Positions 52,244-62,877 of a stretch of 64,000 nt of DNA are shown one piece after another. The notes beneath the pieces were generated by a model, which searched no databases, was not told where the DNA came from, and saw nothing but the letters and a program-made list of their open reading frames with translations. This stretch comes from Citromicrobium sp. JLT1363. Lineage in GTDB: Bacteria > Pseudomonadota > Alphaproteobacteria > Sphingomonadales > Sphingomonadaceae. Where the stretch lies: assembly GCF_000186705.1 (NCBI RefSeq), contig NZ_AEUE01000006.1, positions 1 through 64,000 on the forward strand. The letters run 5' to 3'. The stretch's first letter is position 1. Each line of letters starts with the position of its first letter. Position numbers and translations under genes: made by a program.

Positions 52244-52428
52244 GCGGCCAGTCTGGTAACAACAGGGCGCTCGGCATCTCTTTCCTGACGATCGGCATTG
52301 CCCTGACGGTGTCTTTCGCCCTGACGCTCGGCCCGGCCTTTTTCGGCCTGGGCCTGCCATTCATGGGGTTGGGCCTGATTTTCCTGGGCCGCAAGCGGGC
52401 GGATAACGCTGACGAAAGGGGTGCGTGA
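52240..52428 (+). CDS. Small membrane protein 2 in the nuo operon (62 aa)
   Basis: GTG 52240 overlaps the stop of the preceding small gene (GTGA). The 62-residue product has two hydrophobic stretches (ALGISFLTIGIALTVSFAL and GPAFFGLGLPFMGLGLIFLG), then a charged tail GRKRADNADERGA. No family recognised. The layout is like that of the 56-residue neighbour, and the two could be distant duplicates, though the residue-level similarity is weak. The last base is the A of the next ATG. Confidence 0.65.
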   Translation: MSGQSGNNRALGISFLTIGIALTVSFALTLGPAFFGLGLPFMGLGLIFLGRKRADNADERGA

Positions 52429-52571
52429 TGGAATTTAGCATCGTCACCGTCATCGTTGCGCTGATCGTCGTTGCTATTGCGTGGAAGGTCTTCTCGGGCC
52501 TGTTCAAGACGCTCGCGCTGCTCGCGATCCTCGCCGTGGCGGCCTTCGTTGTGTTTGGAGTTATGGCATGA
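52428..52571 (+). CDS. Small membrane protein 3 in the nuo operon (47 aa)
   Basis: ATG 52428 overlaps the stop before it (TGATG), and its own stop overlaps the ATG of nuoF (ATGA, 52568-52571). The 47-residue product is almost wholly hydrophobic: a first helix ([17 protein letters not shown]), a short SGLFKT turn, and a second helix ([19 protein letters not shown]). Unknown family. The chain of four overlapping start/stop pairs from nuoE to nuoF is strong evidence that this and its two neighbours are real translated genes. Confidence 0.65.
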   Translation: MEFSIVTVIVALIVVAIAWKVFSGLFKTLALLAILAVAAFVVFGVMA

Positions 52572-53863
52572 GCCTGGCCGATAAGGACCGCATCTTCACC
52601 AACCTCTACGGCTTCCAGTCCGCCGGGCTGAAGGCCGCGCAGGCGCGTGGCGACTGGGACGATACCAAGGCGCTGCTGGCCAAGGGGCAGGATGCGATCA
52701 TCGAGGATGTGAAGGCCAGCGGCCTGCGCGGGCGCGGCGGTGCGGGCTTCCCGACCGGCATGAAGTGGTCCTTCATGCCCAAGGAATCGAAGGACGGCCG
52801 CCCAAGCTTCCTCGTCATCAATGCCGACGAATCCGAACCGGGTTCGTGCAAGGACCGCGAGATCATGCGGCACGATCCGCACAAGCTGATCGAGGGCGCG
52901 CTGGTCGCGGGCTTCGCGATGCGTGCGCGGGCGGCCTATATCTACATTCGCGGCGAATATATCCGCGAGGCCGAGGCGCTGCAGGCCGCGATCGACGAGG
53001 CGTATGACGCCGGGCTGATCGGCAAGAACGCCTGCGGTTCGGGTTACGACTACGACGTTTTCCTGCATCGCGGCGCGGGCGCCTATATCTGCGGCGAGGA
53101 AACCGCCCTGATCGAGAGCCTTGAAGGCAAGAAGGGCCAGCCGCGCCTCAAGCCGCCGTTCCCGGCAGGTGCGGGGCTTTATGGCTGCCCGACCACGGTC
53201 AACAACGTCGAGAGCATCGCGGTCGTCCCGACGATCCTGCGGCGCGGGCCTGCCTGGTTCGACGGCTTCGGGCGCGAGAAGAACTCTGGCACGAAGCTGT
53301 TCCAGATCAGCGGGCATGTCGAAAAGCCCTGCGTGGTCGAGGAAGAGATGAGCATTCCCTTCCGCGAACTGATCGAGCGGCACTGCGGCGGCATTCGCGG
53401 CGGGTGGGACAATCTGCTGGCGGTGATCCCGGGCGGTTCGTCCGTTCCGCTGGTTCCGGCCGAGCAGATCATGGACGCCCCGATGGATTTCGACGGGTTG
53501 AAGGAACTGGGCTCGGGCCTCGGCACCGCAGCCGTGATCGTGATGGACAAGTCGACCGACATCGTCCGCGCGATCAGCCGCATCAGCTATTTCTACAAGC
53601 ACGAGAGCTGCGGCCAGTGCACGCCGTGCCGTGAGGGCACGGGCTGGATGTGGCGCGTGATGAAGCGGCTCGAGACGGGTGACGCGGATATCGACGAGAT
53701 CGACATGCTCCACACCGTGACCAAGCAGGTGGAAGGCCACACGATCTGCGCACTGGGCGATGCCGCCGCATGGCCGATCCAGGGCCTGATCCGCCATTTC
53801 CGCCCCGAGCTGGAGCGGCGGATTACGGAGCGTGCTGACGCCATGCAGGAGGCGGCGGAATAA
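52568..53863 (+). CDS. nuoF: NADH-quinone oxidoreductase subunit F
   Basis: NuoF (51-kDa type) binds NADH, FMN and a [4Fe-4S] cluster. The NADH/FMN glycine-rich loop is [15 protein letters not shown] and the cluster motif [16 protein letters not shown] with a later [13 protein letters not shown] cysteine; 431 residues. Start ATG 52568 overlaps the upstream small gene and the stop overlaps the next start (TAATG at 53861-53865). Confidence 0.97.
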   Translation: MSLADKDRIFTNLYGFQSAGLKAAQARGDWDDTKALLAKGQDAIIEDVKASGLRGRGGAGFPTGMKWSFMPKESKDGRPSFLVINADESEPGSCKDREIMRHDPHKLIEGALVAGFAMRARAAYIYIRGEYIREAEALQAAIDEAYDAGLIGKNACGSGYDYDVFLHRGAGAYICGEETALIESLEGKKGQPRLKPPFPAGAGLYGCPTTVNNVESIAVVPTILRRGPAWFDGFGREKNSGTKLFQISGHVEKPCVVEEEMSIPFRELIERHCGGIRGGWDNLLAVIPGGSSVPLVPAEQIMDAPMDFDGLKELGSGLGTAAVIVMDKSTDIVRAISRISYFYKHESCGQCTPCREGTGWMWRVMKRLETGDADIDEIDMLHTVTKQVEGHTICALGDAAAWPIQGLIRHFRPELERRITERADAMQEAAE

Positions 53864-54312
53864 TGCCAACAAGCGCCTCAAAAGCCGAATGGGCTCAGGT
53901 CGGGATTGGTATCCTTGCCCTCGTTGTAAGTCTGGTTGCCATTTATCTGGCTGTGAGCGCACAGCGAGAGAACGTGCGACTTGCTAGCATCGTCGCGGCC
54001 CGCGAGGACTGGTCTGACTTAATGAATTCGGCAATGGACTACCCTCATTTTAGCCTAGGCCGTCCCGAGGACGCTCAGCCGGGGACCCCGGATGGGGAGC
54101 GGTACGAATGGTACGTCTCTAACATTCTCTATCGTTCCGAAAGCGTCCTTGACCTAGACTCGTCAGTCGCTTGGGAACCGGCGGTACGCAATCAAATCGG
54201 ATATCACAAAGCGTTCATCTGCGGACCGAACTTCAGCGATGCGAACGAGTACAGCGAGCGTGTCCAAGAGTTGATCAAACAAGAATGCGCGCAGGTGGGA
54301 AATAATGCCTAA
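53863..54312 (+). CDS. Membrane-anchored unknown protein of lower GC between nuoF and nuoG
   Basis: The 149-residue product has one N-terminal transmembrane helix (VGIGILALVVSLVAIYLAV) and a soluble domain with aromatic and acidic residues (YEWYVSNILYRSESVLDLD) and two Cys (FICGPN, QECAQ). I do not recognise the family. GC counted by hand over 53881-54300 is about 55 percent, lower than flanking nuo genes, and it uses codons such as TTA, ATT and TTT more. It fits exactly between neighbours: ATG overlaps the nuoF stop and its end overlaps nuoG by eight bases. This suggests acquisition that kept the operon reading. Confidence 0.65.
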   Translation: MPTSASKAEWAQVGIGILALVVSLVAIYLAVSAQRENVRLASIVAAREDWSDLMNSAMDYPHFSLGRPEDAQPGTPDGERYEWYVSNILYRSESVLDLDSSVAWEPAVRNQIGYHKAFICGPNFSDANEYSERVQELIKQECAQVGNNA

Positions 54313-56359
54313 AGTCACCGTAGACGGACAGGAAATCGACGCGCCCGAAGGCGCGACCGTGCTGCAGGCGTGCGAGCTTGCGGGCAAGGAAATCCCGCGT
54401 TTCTGCTATCACGAACGGCTGAGCATCGCGGGCAATTGCCGCATGTGCCTGCTCGAGGTGAAGCCCGGGCCGCCCAAGCCGCAGGCAAGCTGCGCGCTGC
54501 CCGCGACCGAAGGGCAGGAAATCCGTACCGACAGCGAAATGGTACGCGCGGCACGCGAAGGGGTGATGGAGTTCCTCCTCATAAACCACCCGCTCGACTG
54601 CCCGATCTGCGACCAGGGCGGCGAATGCGACCTGCAGGACCAGTCGATGTATTATGGTCGCGGCGCGACGCGCTATCACGAGAACAAGCGCGCGGTGACC
54701 GAGAAGTACATGGGCCCGCTGATCAAGACGATCATGACCCGCTGCATCCACTGCACCCGCTGCGTGCGCTTCTCCGAAGAGATCGCGGGCGTGGACGAGA
54801 TCGGCGCGCTCTATCGCGGCGAAGACATGCAGATCACGACCTATCTGGAGCAGGCAGCGCAGCACGAGCTGAGCGCCAATGTGATCGACCTGTGCCCGGT
54901 CGGCGCGCTCACCAGCCGTCCCTATTCGTTCGAAGCGCGCCCGTGGGAGCTGAAGAAGACGCTCTCCATCGACGTGTCCGATGCGGTCGGTGCGAACATC
55001 CGGCTCGATAGCCGCGGGCGCGAGGTCATGCGTGCGCTTCCCCGGATCAATGACGACGTCAACGAAGAGTGGCTGTCCGACAAGGCGCGCTACCAGGTCG
55101 ATGGCCTCACGCGGCGCCGGCTCGACAGCGTGTGGATGCGTGCGGTCAGCGGCGAACGTGCGGGCAAGCTGGAACAGGCCAGCTGGCAGGACGCCTTCGA
55201 CGCCATCGTAAAGGCGGCCAAGCAGGGCGGGGAGGGCTCCATCGCCGCAGTTGCGGGCGATCTGGTCGATTGCGAGACCATGTTTGCGGCCAAGCGCCTG
55301 CTCGCCGAACTGGGTTCGGACAAGCTCGAAGGCCGTCAGACCGGGCTGGACTATGATTGCTCCAGCCTCGCGGGAATCGCCTTCAATTCGACGCTGGCGG
55401 GGATCGAGACGGCCGACGCCATTCTGATCGTTGGCAGCCAGATTCGCCACGAAGCGCCGCTTATCAACGTGCGCCTGCGCAAGGCGGCGAAGCGCGGGGC
55501 GAAGATATTCCTGATCGGGCCCGAGTGGGACACGACCTTCGCGTGCGAATTCCTGGGCGAGGATGCAGGCCTGCTGCACGAGCTGCCTTCGCATGTCGCC
55601 GACGCGTTCAAGGACGCTGCCCGACCCGCGATCATCGTCGGCCCCGGCGGCCTTGCGGCCAATGCGCTGCACCCGGCACTGGTGCTCGCGAACGAGTGGA
55701 ACCTCGTGCGCGATGTGGACGGCCCGGACGGCAAGGAAGCCTGGAACGGCTTCAACGTCATCCACACCGCCGCCGCCCGGATGGGCGCAGTGATGCTCGG
55801 CTATGCGCAGAAGGGCGGCATCAAGGATGTGGTCGACGCCGCGCCCGCCGTGCTCCTGTCGCTCGGCGCGGATTCGCTCGACTATTCGAAGTTCGACAAC
55901 AGCCTGAAGGTATATATCGGCCACCACGGCGATGCTGGCGCGCATGCGGCGGACATCATCCTGCCCGCCGCGAGCTACGCCGAGAAGGACGGGACCTACG
56001 TCAACACCGAGGGCCGCGTGCAGTTCGCCGAAAAGGCGGTGTTCGCTCCCGGTGACGCGCGCGAGGACTGGACGATCCTACGCGCGCTGGCAGATGCCTT
56101 TGGCGTCACCGTCGGTTTCGACAGCTTTGCACAGCTTCAGTCTGCGATGATCGAAGCCGTGCCCGCGCTGGGCGAGGAAGGTCTTGCGCCGCTGGGCAAG
56201 CTGCCCAAGGGCAAGAAGACCCCCAAGGCGAAGGGCGCGATCACCTATCCGATTACCGACCCTTACCTGACCAATCCCATCGCCCGCGCGAGCGAGACGA
56301 TGCAGCGCTGCTCGGCCGAACTGGTCCATGGGGAAGAGCTGCTGGAGGCCGCGGAATGA
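54305..56359 (+). CDS. nuoG: NADH-quinone oxidoreductase subunit G
   Basis: NuoG (75-kDa type) carries the electron relay from NuoF inward. N-terminal clusters: [2Fe-2S] [16 protein letters not shown], then [15 protein letters not shown] and [10 protein letters not shown]. The remainder is the molybdopterin-oxidoreductase-like fold without a molybdenum site, with the [21 protein letters not shown] stretch. The product is 684 residues. Its stop overlaps the nuoH start by four bases. Confidence 0.97.
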   Translation: MPKVTVDGQEIDAPEGATVLQACELAGKEIPRFCYHERLSIAGNCRMCLLEVKPGPPKPQASCALPATEGQEIRTDSEMVRAAREGVMEFLLINHPLDCPICDQGGECDLQDQSMYYGRGATRYHENKRAVTEKYMGPLIKTIMTRCIHCTRCVRFSEEIAGVDEIGALYRGEDMQITTYLEQAAQHELSANVIDLCPVGALTSRPYSFEARPWELKKTLSIDVSDAVGANIRLDSRGREVMRALPRINDDVNEEWLSDKARYQVDGLTRRRLDSVWMRAVSGERAGKLEQASWQDAFDAIVKAAKQGGEGSIAAVAGDLVDCETMFAAKRLLAELGSDKLEGRQTGLDYDCSSLAGIAFNSTLAGIETADAILIVGSQIRHEAPLINVRLRKAAKRGAKIFLIGPEWDTTFACEFLGEDAGLLHELPSHVADAFKDAARPAIIVGPGGLAANALHPALVLANEWNLVRDVDGPDGKEAWNGFNVIHTAAARMGAVMLGYAQKGGIKDVVDAAPAVLLSLGADSLDYSKFDNSLKVYIGHHGDAGAHAADIILPAASYAEKDGTYVNTEGRVQFAEKAVFAPGDAREDWTILRALADAFGVTVGFDSFAQLQSAMIEAVPALGEEGLAPLGKLPKGKKTPKAKGAITYPITDPYLTNPIARASETMQRCSAELVHGEELLEAAE

Positions 56360-57402
56360 CCGAATTCTTCCAGAACCTCGGCATGAACTACGAATGGGCG
56401 TGGTTCATCGCCACGATCGTCGGCATCCTGCTGATTGCGCTGCCGCTGATGCTGGCGGTGGCCTACGTCATCCTGATCGACCGCAAGGTCTGGGCCGCGA
56501 TCAACCTGCGCAAGGGCCCCAACGTGGTCGGCCCGTTCGGCCTGCTGCAGAGCTTTGCCGACGGTCTCAAGGTGTTCCTGCAGGAAACGATCATTCCTTC
56601 GGCGTCCAACAAGGGCATCTTCATCATCGCCCCGATCATCACCTTCACCGTGGCACTCGCCGCGTGGGCGGTGGTGCCGTTCGCCGATGGCTGGGTGCTG
56701 GCGGACATCAATGTCGGCCTGCTCTACATCCTCGCGATCAGCTCGCTGTCGGTTTACGGCGTGGTGATGGCGGGCTGGGCGAGTAACTCGAAATACCCGT
56801 TCTTCTCCGCCATGCGCGCTGCCGCGCAGATGATTTCCTACGAAGTCTCGATCGGCTTCATCCTGATCTGTGTCGTCCTGTGGGCCGGCACGTTCAACCT
56901 GACCGCGATCGTCGAGGCGCAGCGTGGCCACGGCCTGGGTATCGTGAACGGCTTCTACTTCAACCTGCTGCTGTTCCCGATGTGGGTGGTGTTCTTCATC
57001 TCCAGTCTCGCCGAAACCCAGCGCGTGCCGTTCGACCTGACCGAGGCGGAGAGCGAGCTGGTCGCCGGCTACCAGACCGAATATTCCAGCATGGCCTTCG
57101 CGCTGTTCTGGCTGGGCGAGTACGCCAACATCCTGCTGATGTGCGCGCTGAACACGCTGCTGTTCTTCGGTGGCTGGCTGCCCCCGATCGACTGGGCGCC
57201 GCTGTACTACGTGCCCGGTTTCATCTGGTTCTTCCTGAAGACGCTGTTCTTCTTCTTCATGTTCAGCTGGGTGATGGCGACCGTGCCGCGCTACCGTTAC
57301 GACCAGCTGATGCGGCTTGGCTGGAAGATCTTCCTGCCGATGAGCCTGATCTTCGTGTTCGTGATCAGCGGCTACCTTATGGCGACGGGGCATTACGGAT
57401 GA
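56356..57402 (+). CDS. nuoH: NADH-quinone oxidoreductase subunit H
   Basis: NuoH (ND1) joins the membrane and peripheral arms and lines the quinone entrance. The 348-residue product has eight to nine helices, with loops [40 protein letters not shown] and a final [14 protein letters not shown]. The loop acidic residues implicated in proton coupling are kept. The stop overlaps the next ATG. Confidence 0.97.
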   Translation: MTEFFQNLGMNYEWAWFIATIVGILLIALPLMLAVAYVILIDRKVWAAINLRKGPNVVGPFGLLQSFADGLKVFLQETIIPSASNKGIFIIAPIITFTVALAAWAVVPFADGWVLADINVGLLYILAISSLSVYGVVMAGWASNSKYPFFSAMRAAAQMISYEVSIGFILICVVLWAGTFNLTAIVEAQRGHGLGIVNGFYFNLLLFPMWVVFFISSLAETQRVPFDLTEAESELVAGYQTEYSSMAFALFWLGEYANILLMCALNTLLFFGGWLPPIDWAPLYYVPGFIWFFLKTLFFFFMFSWVMATVPRYRYDQLMRLGWKIFLPMSLIFVFVISGYLMATGHYG

Positions 57403-57785
57403 GCATTGCCCTTTGTCTTGTCGCGCTGGCGGGCACCACGTTCCAGTGCAGTGCGGACACGGCCACTTTCTCCGTTTTCGCGCCGGACGAGGCGGAAACC
57501 GCAAACTACATGGGCAATGTGCTGACGCTGTATAGCGTGACCGGCGATGGCGAGATCTTGTCGTCGTCCGCGCGTATCTCCCAGGTTTTCGATGATATGC
57601 CCAACTCGCTCTACATCGAGATGAAGAGCGACGAAGCGACGATCGAATTCGAGATTTCCGAAGTCGACATGGCGGCGGCCACCGCTAGAGCAGCGGTTAC
57701 CGGCGTGCTGCCTTCGGGCGAGGTGACGGCCGTTCCCGCCTCCTGCACCATCAGCACCATTGCTCGCGAGGATACAGACGCATGA
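57399..57785 (+). CDS. Predicted exported protein between nuoH and nuoI, unknown function
   Basis: The 128-residue product starts ATG 57399 (overlapping the nuoH stop) with a short hydrophobic N-terminus, [20 protein letters not shown], that may be a signal peptide. The rest is predicted mainly beta, with [14 protein letters not shown], a Ser-rich strand and a Cys at PASCTIST. I do not recognise it. Its stop overlaps the nuoI ATG, so it is coupled on both sides. It is one of six non-nuo frames in this operon. Confidence 0.65.
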   Translation: MSIALCLVALAGTTFQCSADTATFSVFAPDEAETANYMGNVLTLYSVTGDGEILSSSARISQVFDDMPNSLYIEMKSDEATIEFEISEVDMAAATARAAVTGVLPSGEVTAVPASCTISTIAREDTDA

Positions 57786-58267
57786 GCATCGCCCAGACCA
57801 TCAAGGCCTTCACCCTCTACGAGTTCGTGAAGGCCCACGCGCTGACCTTGAAGTATCTCTTCAAGCCGAAGGTCACGATCAACTACCCGTACGAGAAGAA
57901 CCCGATCTCTCCGCGTTTCCGCGGCGAGCATGCGCTGCGCCGCTATCCCAACGGGGAAGAGCGCTGCATCGCGTGCAAGCTGTGCGAGGCGGTGTGCCCG
58001 GCGCAGGCGATCACCATCGAGTCGGAGCCGCGTGCCGACGGTTCGCGCCGCACCACGCGTTACGACATCGACATGACCAAGTGCATCTATTGCGGTTTCT
58101 GCCAGGAAGCGTGCCCGGTGGATGCCATCGTCGAGGGGCCGAACTTCGAATATTCGACGGAAACCCGCGAGGAATTGCTGTACGACAAGGCCAAATTGCT
58201 CGCCAATGGTGACAAATGGGAACGCGCCATCGCAGCCAACCTTGAAGCCGACGCGCCCTACCGCTAG
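57782..58267 (+). CDS. nuoI: NADH-quinone oxidoreductase subunit I
   Basis: NuoI is the 8Fe ferredoxin-like subunit passing electrons to NuoB. Two [4Fe-4S] motifs are complete: [17 protein letters not shown] and [17 protein letters not shown]; 161 residues, usual length. A 39-base gap to nuoJ follows. Confidence 0.97.
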   Translation: MSIAQTIKAFTLYEFVKAHALTLKYLFKPKVTINYPYEKNPISPRFRGEHALRRYPNGEERCIACKLCEAVCPAQAITIESEPRADGSRRTTRYDIDMTKCIYCGFCQEACPVDAIVEGPNFEYSTETREELLYDKAKLLANGDKWERAIAANLEADAPYR

Positions 58268-58306
58268 GCGCGCCACAGACCACGTTCGGGGCATCCTTAA
58301 AAAGCC

Positions 58307-58927
58307 ATGATCCAGGCCATCGCCTTCTACCTCTTCGCGTTTCTCGTGATCGCCAGCGCCGTGCTGACGATCATGAGCCGCAATCCTGTGCATTCGGTCC
58401 TGTGGCTGATCCTCGCCTTCTTCAACGCGGCGGGGCTGATGGTCCTGCTGGGTGCGGAATTCATCGCGATGCTGCTGGTCGTCGTATACGTCGGCGCGGT
58501 CGCGGTGCTGTTCCTGTTCGTCGTGATGATGCTGGACGTGGACATGGCGGAAATGCGCGCGGGCTTCATCAAGAACTTCCCGCTGGGCATCGCGATTGCG
58601 CTGGTGCTGCTGGCGGAGCTGGTGCTGGGCATCGGCGCGCTGAATGCAGGCGCGCTGGAGCTGGGTACGGCCAGCGGCGAGAATGCGCCGAGCATGGCCA
58701 ACAGCAATATCGAGAATGTCGGTGCGCTGCTCTATTCCAAGTACATCTTCGTCTTCGAAGTGGCGGGCCTGATCCTGCTGGTGGCGATGATCGGCGCGAT
58801 CGTGCTGACCCACCGCGATCTCAAGACCACGCGCGGCCACCAGAACATCACCAAGCAGGTACGCCGCAACCCGAAGGAAGCGACGCAGATGAAGCAGCCC
58901 ACAGTGGGCGAGGGGGTCGAACTGTGA
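58307..58927 (+). CDS. nuoJ: NADH-quinone oxidoreductase subunit J
   Basis: NuoJ (ND6) is a five-helix membrane subunit in the proton-coupling region. The 206-residue product has the conserved [20 protein letters not shown] and [20 protein letters not shown] segments, the latter holding the helix that changes shape in the cycle. The stop overlaps the nuoK GTG. Confidence 0.96.
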   Translation: MIQAIAFYLFAFLVIASAVLTIMSRNPVHSVLWLILAFFNAAGLMVLLGAEFIAMLLVVVYVGAVAVLFLFVVMMLDVDMAEMRAGFIKNFPLGIAIALVLLAELVLGIGALNAGALELGTASGENAPSMANSNIENVGALLYSKYIFVFEVAGLILLVAMIGAIVLTHRDLKTTRGHQNITKQVRRNPKEATQMKQPTVGEGVEL

Positions 58928-59229
58928 TCGGGATCGAGCATTACATCATCGTCAGCGCGATCCTGTTCGTGCTCGGCGTGCTGGGCATCTTCCTCAACCG
59001 CAAGAACGTGATCGTCATCCTGATGGCGATCGAGCTGATCCTGCTGGCGGTGAACATCAACCTCGTCGCGTTCAGCGCCTTCCTCGGCGATCTGACCGGG
59101 CAGATCTTCGCAATGTTCGTGCTGGCCGTCGCTGCGGGCGAAGCGGCCGTGGGCCTTGCGATCCTTGTCATATTCTTCCGTGATCGCGGCACCATCGCGG
59201 TCGACGACGTGAACCGGATGAAGGGCTGA
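58924..59229 (+). CDS. nuoK: NADH-quinone oxidoreductase subunit K
   Basis: NuoK (ND4L) has three helices with two buried glutamates important for proton transfer, visible in [18 protein letters not shown] and [13 protein letters not shown]. The product is 101 residues. GTG 58924 overlaps the nuoJ stop; the longer open frame upstream is a shadow of nuoJ. Confidence 0.96.
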   Translation: MIGIEHYIIVSAILFVLGVLGIFLNRKNVIVILMAIELILLAVNINLVAFSAFLGDLTGQIFAMFVLAVAAGEAAVGLAILVIFFRDRGTIAVDDVNRMKG

Positions 59230-59236
59230 ACCACCC

Positions 59237-61297
59237 GTGCAGTCTTCCATTCTCCTCATCGTTTTCCTGCCGCTCGCGGCTGCCATCATTGCGGGCCTGT
59301 TCGGCGGCGCAATCGGCAAGACGCCGGCCAAGGTGCTCACCACCGGGGCCCTGTTCGTCTCCTGCGCGCTCAGCTGGCCGATCTTTCTCGGCTTCCTGGG
59401 CGGCACGGCGGAGGCGCAGGTCGTCACCGTGCTGCAGTGGATCACTTCCGGTGATCTGGCGTTCGACTGGGCTCTGCGGATCGATACGCTGACGGCGGTG
59501 ATGCTGGTCGTCATCACCAGCGTCTCCGCGCTCGTGCACCTGTACTCGTGGGGGTACATGAACGAAGACCCGGACCAGCAGCGCTTCTTCGCCTATCTCA
59601 GCCTGTTCACCTTCGCCATGCTGATGCTGGTGACGGCGGATAACCTGGTACAGATGTTCTTCGGTTGGGAAGGCGTGGGCCTCGCCAGCTACCTGCTGAT
59701 CGGTTTCTGGTACAAGAAGCCCAGCGCCAACGCCGCCGCGATCAAGGCCTTCGTGGTCAACCGTGTGGGCGACCTCGGCTTCATGCTCGGCATCTTCGGC
59801 ACCTTCCTGGTGTTCGGCACCGTGTCGATCCCCGAAATCCTCGACATGGCGCCGGCGATGAGCGGCAGCTCCATCACCTTCATGGGCATGCGCCTGATGA
59901 CGATGGATATCCTGTGTATCCTCCTGTTCATCGGCGCGATGGGCAAATCCGCGCAGCTGGGCCTGCACACCTGGCTGCCCGACGCGATGGAGGGCCCGAC
60001 GCCCGTCTCCGCGCTGATCCACGCCGCCACGATGGTGACGGCAGGCGTGTTCATGGTCTGCCGCCTGTCGCCCATGTTCGAAACCGCGCCCGTCGCGCTC
60101 ACGTTCGTGACCGTCATCGGCGGTATGACCGCGCTGTTCGCGGCGACCATCGGCACCACGCAATGGGACATCAAGCGGGTGATCGCCTATTCCACCTGCT
60201 CGCAGCTGGGCTACATGTTCTTCGCCGCGGGCGTGGGTGCTTATGGCGTTGCCATGTTCCACCTCTTCACGCATGCGTTCTTCAAGGCGCTGCTGTTCCT
60301 TGGTGCCGGCGCGGTCATCCACGCGATGCATCACGAGCAGGACATGCGCTATTACGGTGCGCTGCGGAAGCATATCCCGATCACCTTCTGGGCGATGATG
60401 GCGGGTACTCTCGCGATTACCGGCGTGGGCGTGCTGGGCGTGTTCGGCTTCGCAGGCTTCTATTCGAAGGATGCGATCCTGGAGGCCGCCTTCGCGCGCG
60501 GTACCAGCGCGGCCACCTTCGCCTTCTGGGCGGGTGCCGTCGCGGCGCTGCTGACGAGCTTCTACAGCTGGCGGCTCATGTTCCTGACCTTCTGGGGCAA
60601 GCCGCGCTGGGCGGACAGCGAGCATATCCAACACGCCGTCCATCACGGGCACGACGAGCCGGACGAGCATAACCCGGCCGCGCAGGAGGATTCCGGCGAG
60701 GCGGTTGCGCACCACGTGCCTTCCACGCACGAAGACGACGGTACCGCCGGCTATCATCCGCACGAGGCGCCCTGGGTCATGCTGGTGCCGCTGATCGTGC
60801 TGAGCATCGGCGCGGTGTTTGCCGGCTTCGTCTACTACGAGCCCTTCGTGGACTCGGAAGAGTTCTGGGGTGGTTCGATCTTCTTCAACTACGATCTGGT
60901 CCACGCGATCCACGGCGTGCCGCTGTGGGTGAAGCTGACCGCTACCGGGGCCATGCTGCTTGGCCTGCTGACCGCATGGTACGCCTATATCCGCAATCCG
61001 AAGGTCCCGCAGGAGGCGGCGCACCAGCTCGGCCCGATCTACCGTTTCTTCCTCAACAAGTGGTACTTCGACGAGCTGTACAACTTCCTTTTCGTGAAGC
61101 CCGCCTTCTGGTTCGGCCGCGTGTTCTGGAAGCAGCTGGACATCGGCGTGATCGATCGCTTCGGGCCTGACGGCGCGGCATGGGTGGTCAAGCAGGGTGC
61201 AGCTGGGGCCAAGCGCTTCCAGTCCGGCATGCTGAACACCTATGCGCTGATCATGCTGCTCGGCGTGGTCGCGGCCATTACCTGGGTGCTGCTGTGA
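59237..61297 (+). CDS. nuoL: NADH-quinone oxidoreductase subunit L
   Basis: NuoL (ND5) is the distal antiporter-like subunit with the long lateral helix. The 686-residue product has [20 protein letters not shown]-type quinone-family segments, [20 protein letters not shown] with the conserved Lys/His region downstream and [15 protein letters not shown] His-rich loop ([14 protein letters not shown] and following) lies in the middle. Start is GTG 59237. Confidence 0.97.
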   Translation: MQSSILLIVFLPLAAAIIAGLFGGAIGKTPAKVLTTGALFVSCALSWPIFLGFLGGTAEAQVVTVLQWITSGDLAFDWALRIDTLTAVMLVVITSVSALVHLYSWGYMNEDPDQQRFFAYLSLFTFAMLMLVTADNLVQMFFGWEGVGLASYLLIGFWYKKPSANAAAIKAFVVNRVGDLGFMLGIFGTFLVFGTVSIPEILDMAPAMSGSSITFMGMRLMTMDILCILLFIGAMGKSAQLGLHTWLPDAMEGPTPVSALIHAATMVTAGVFMVCRLSPMFETAPVALTFVTVIGGMTALFAATIGTTQWDIKRVIAYSTCSQLGYMFFAAGVGAYGVAMFHLFTHAFFKALLFLGAGAVIHAMHHEQDMRYYGALRKHIPITFWAMMAGTLAITGVGVLGVFGFAGFYSKDAILEAAFARGTSAATFAFWAGAVAALLTSFYSWRLMFLTFWGKPRWADSEHIQHAVHHGHDEPDEHNPAAQEDSGEAVAHHVPSTHEDDGTAGYHPHEAPWVMLVPLIVLSIGAVFAGFVYYEPFVDSEEFWGGSIFFNYDLVHAIHGVPLWVKLTATGAMLLGLLTAWYAYIRNPKVPQEAAHQLGPIYRFFLNKWYFDELYNFLFVKPAFWFGRVFWKQLDIGVIDRFGPDGAAWVVKQGAAGAKRFQSGMLNTYALIMLLGVVAAITWVLL

Positions 61298-62877
61298 TGG
61301 AGGGCCTTCCCATTCTCTCGCTGATGCTGCTCGTTCCGCTGGTCGGCGCGGTGCTGTGCATGATGTCGAACGCCACGAACGCGCGCTGGATCGCGTTGAT
61401 CGCCACGCTGATCGACCTGGTGCTGGGTATCGCCCTGTGGATGAACTTCGATATCGGCGGCGCCCAGTGGCAGTTTACCGAGCGTGCGGACCTGTTCGCG
61501 GGCTTCCAGTATGCTCTTGGGATCGACGGGATCGCGCTGATGCTCATCATGCTCAGCGTCTTCCTGATGCCGATCTGCATCCTTGCCAGCTGGACCAGCG
61601 TGACCAAGCGCGTGGGCGAATACATGGCCGCGTTCCTGGTCATGGAACTGCTGATGATCGGCGTGTTCGCCGCGCAGGATATCCTGCTGTTCTACATCTT
61701 CTTCGAAGCCGGCCTGATCCCGATGTATCTGATCATCGGTATCTGGGGCGGCAGCGACCGGATCTACGCCAGCTTCAAGTTCTTCCTCTACACGCTGCTC
61801 GGCTCGGTCGTGATGCTGATCGCGATGCTGTGGATGATCGGCGAGGCGGGCACCAGCTCGATCCCCGTGCTGCTGCAGTACGATTTCGCGCCGGAAGCGC
61901 AGACATGGCTGTGGCTGGCCTTCTTCGCCAGCTTCGCGGTGAAGATGCCCATGTGGCCGGTCCACACCTGGCTGCCCGCCGCCCACGTGCAGGCGCCGAC
62001 CGCCGGTTCGGTGATCCTGGCGGGCGTTCTGCTGAAGCTGGGCGGCTATGGCTTCATCCGCTTCAGCCTGCCCATGTTCCCCGAGGCATCTGCCCAGTTC
62101 GTCTGGCTGGTCTTCGGCCTCAGCATGGCTGCGGTGGTCATCACCAGCCTGATCGCGCTGGTCCAGCAGGACATGAAGAAGCTGATCGCCTACTCTTCGG
62201 TCGCGCATATGGCGATCGTGACGGCCGGCCTGTTCGCCTTCAACTTCCAGGGTCTCGAAGGCGCGATGGTGATGATGCTGAGCCACGGGCTCGTCTCGGG
62301 CGCGCTGTTCCTGTGCGTGGGCGTGATCTACGACCGGCTGCACACGCGTGAGATCGCCCGCTACGGCGGCCTGGCCACCAACATGCCGCGCTACGCGCTG
62401 TTCTTCCTGCTGTTCACCATGGCGAGCATCGGTCTGCCCGGCACCAGCGGCTTCGTGGCCGAGTTCATCAGCCTTGCAGGCGTGTACCAGATTTCCAGCA
62501 CCACCACCTTCGTGCTGACCACGGGCATCATTCTGGGCGCGGGTTACATGCTGTACCTTTACCGCCGCGTGGTCTTCGGCGAACAGAAGAACGCGGACGC
62601 CGCCGCGATGCCCGATCTGAATGCGCGCGAATGGCTGATGCTGACGCCCGTCGCTGCAGCCGTGCTGTGGATGGGCGTCTATCCCGAAAGCTTCCTTGCC
62701 CCCATGCGCAGTGACATCGCCGCAGTAGAGGCGCGTATCGCGCGCGCCGCGCCGCAGGGCGATGCCATGCCGGTTGCGGGCGAGCCGCGCGAGCATGCCG
62801 CCAATTACGTCGCGGGCGATCATGGTGGCGGTGAAGGCGAACACGGCGGTTCCGCCGGGACCGAGAGCGAACATTGA
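61297..62877 (+). CDS. nuoM: NADH-quinone oxidoreductase subunit M
   Basis: NuoM (ND4) is an antiporter-like proton-pumping subunit. The 526-residue product shows VHTWLPAAHVQAPTAGSVIL, KKLIAYSSVAHMAIV and LFYIFFEAGLIPMYLIIGIW. The C-terminus is extended by a Gly/His/Glu-rich tail (GGGEGEHGGSAGTESEH). ATG 61297 overlaps the nuoL stop by one base. Confidence 0.96.
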   Translation: MEGLPILSLMLLVPLVGAVLCMMSNATNARWIALIATLIDLVLGIALWMNFDIGGAQWQFTERADLFAGFQYALGIDGIALMLIMLSVFLMPICILASWTSVTKRVGEYMAAFLVMELLMIGVFAAQDILLFYIFFEAGLIPMYLIIGIWGGSDRIYASFKFFLYTLLGSVVMLIAMLWMIGEAGTSSIPVLLQYDFAPEAQTWLWLAFFASFAVKMPMWPVHTWLPAAHVQAPTAGSVILAGVLLKLGGYGFIRFSLPMFPEASAQFVWLVFGLSMAAVVITSLIALVQQDMKKLIAYSSVAHMAIVTAGLFAFNFQGLEGAMVMMLSHGLVSGALFLCVGVIYDRLHTREIARYGGLATNMPRYALFFLLFTMASIGLPGTSGFVAEFISLAGVYQISSTTTFVLTTGIILGAGYMLYLYRRVVFGEQKNADAAAMPDLNAREWLMLTPVAAAVLWMGVYPESFLAPMRSDIAAVEARIARAAPQGDAMPVAGEPREHAANYVAGDHGGGEGEHGGSAGTESEH

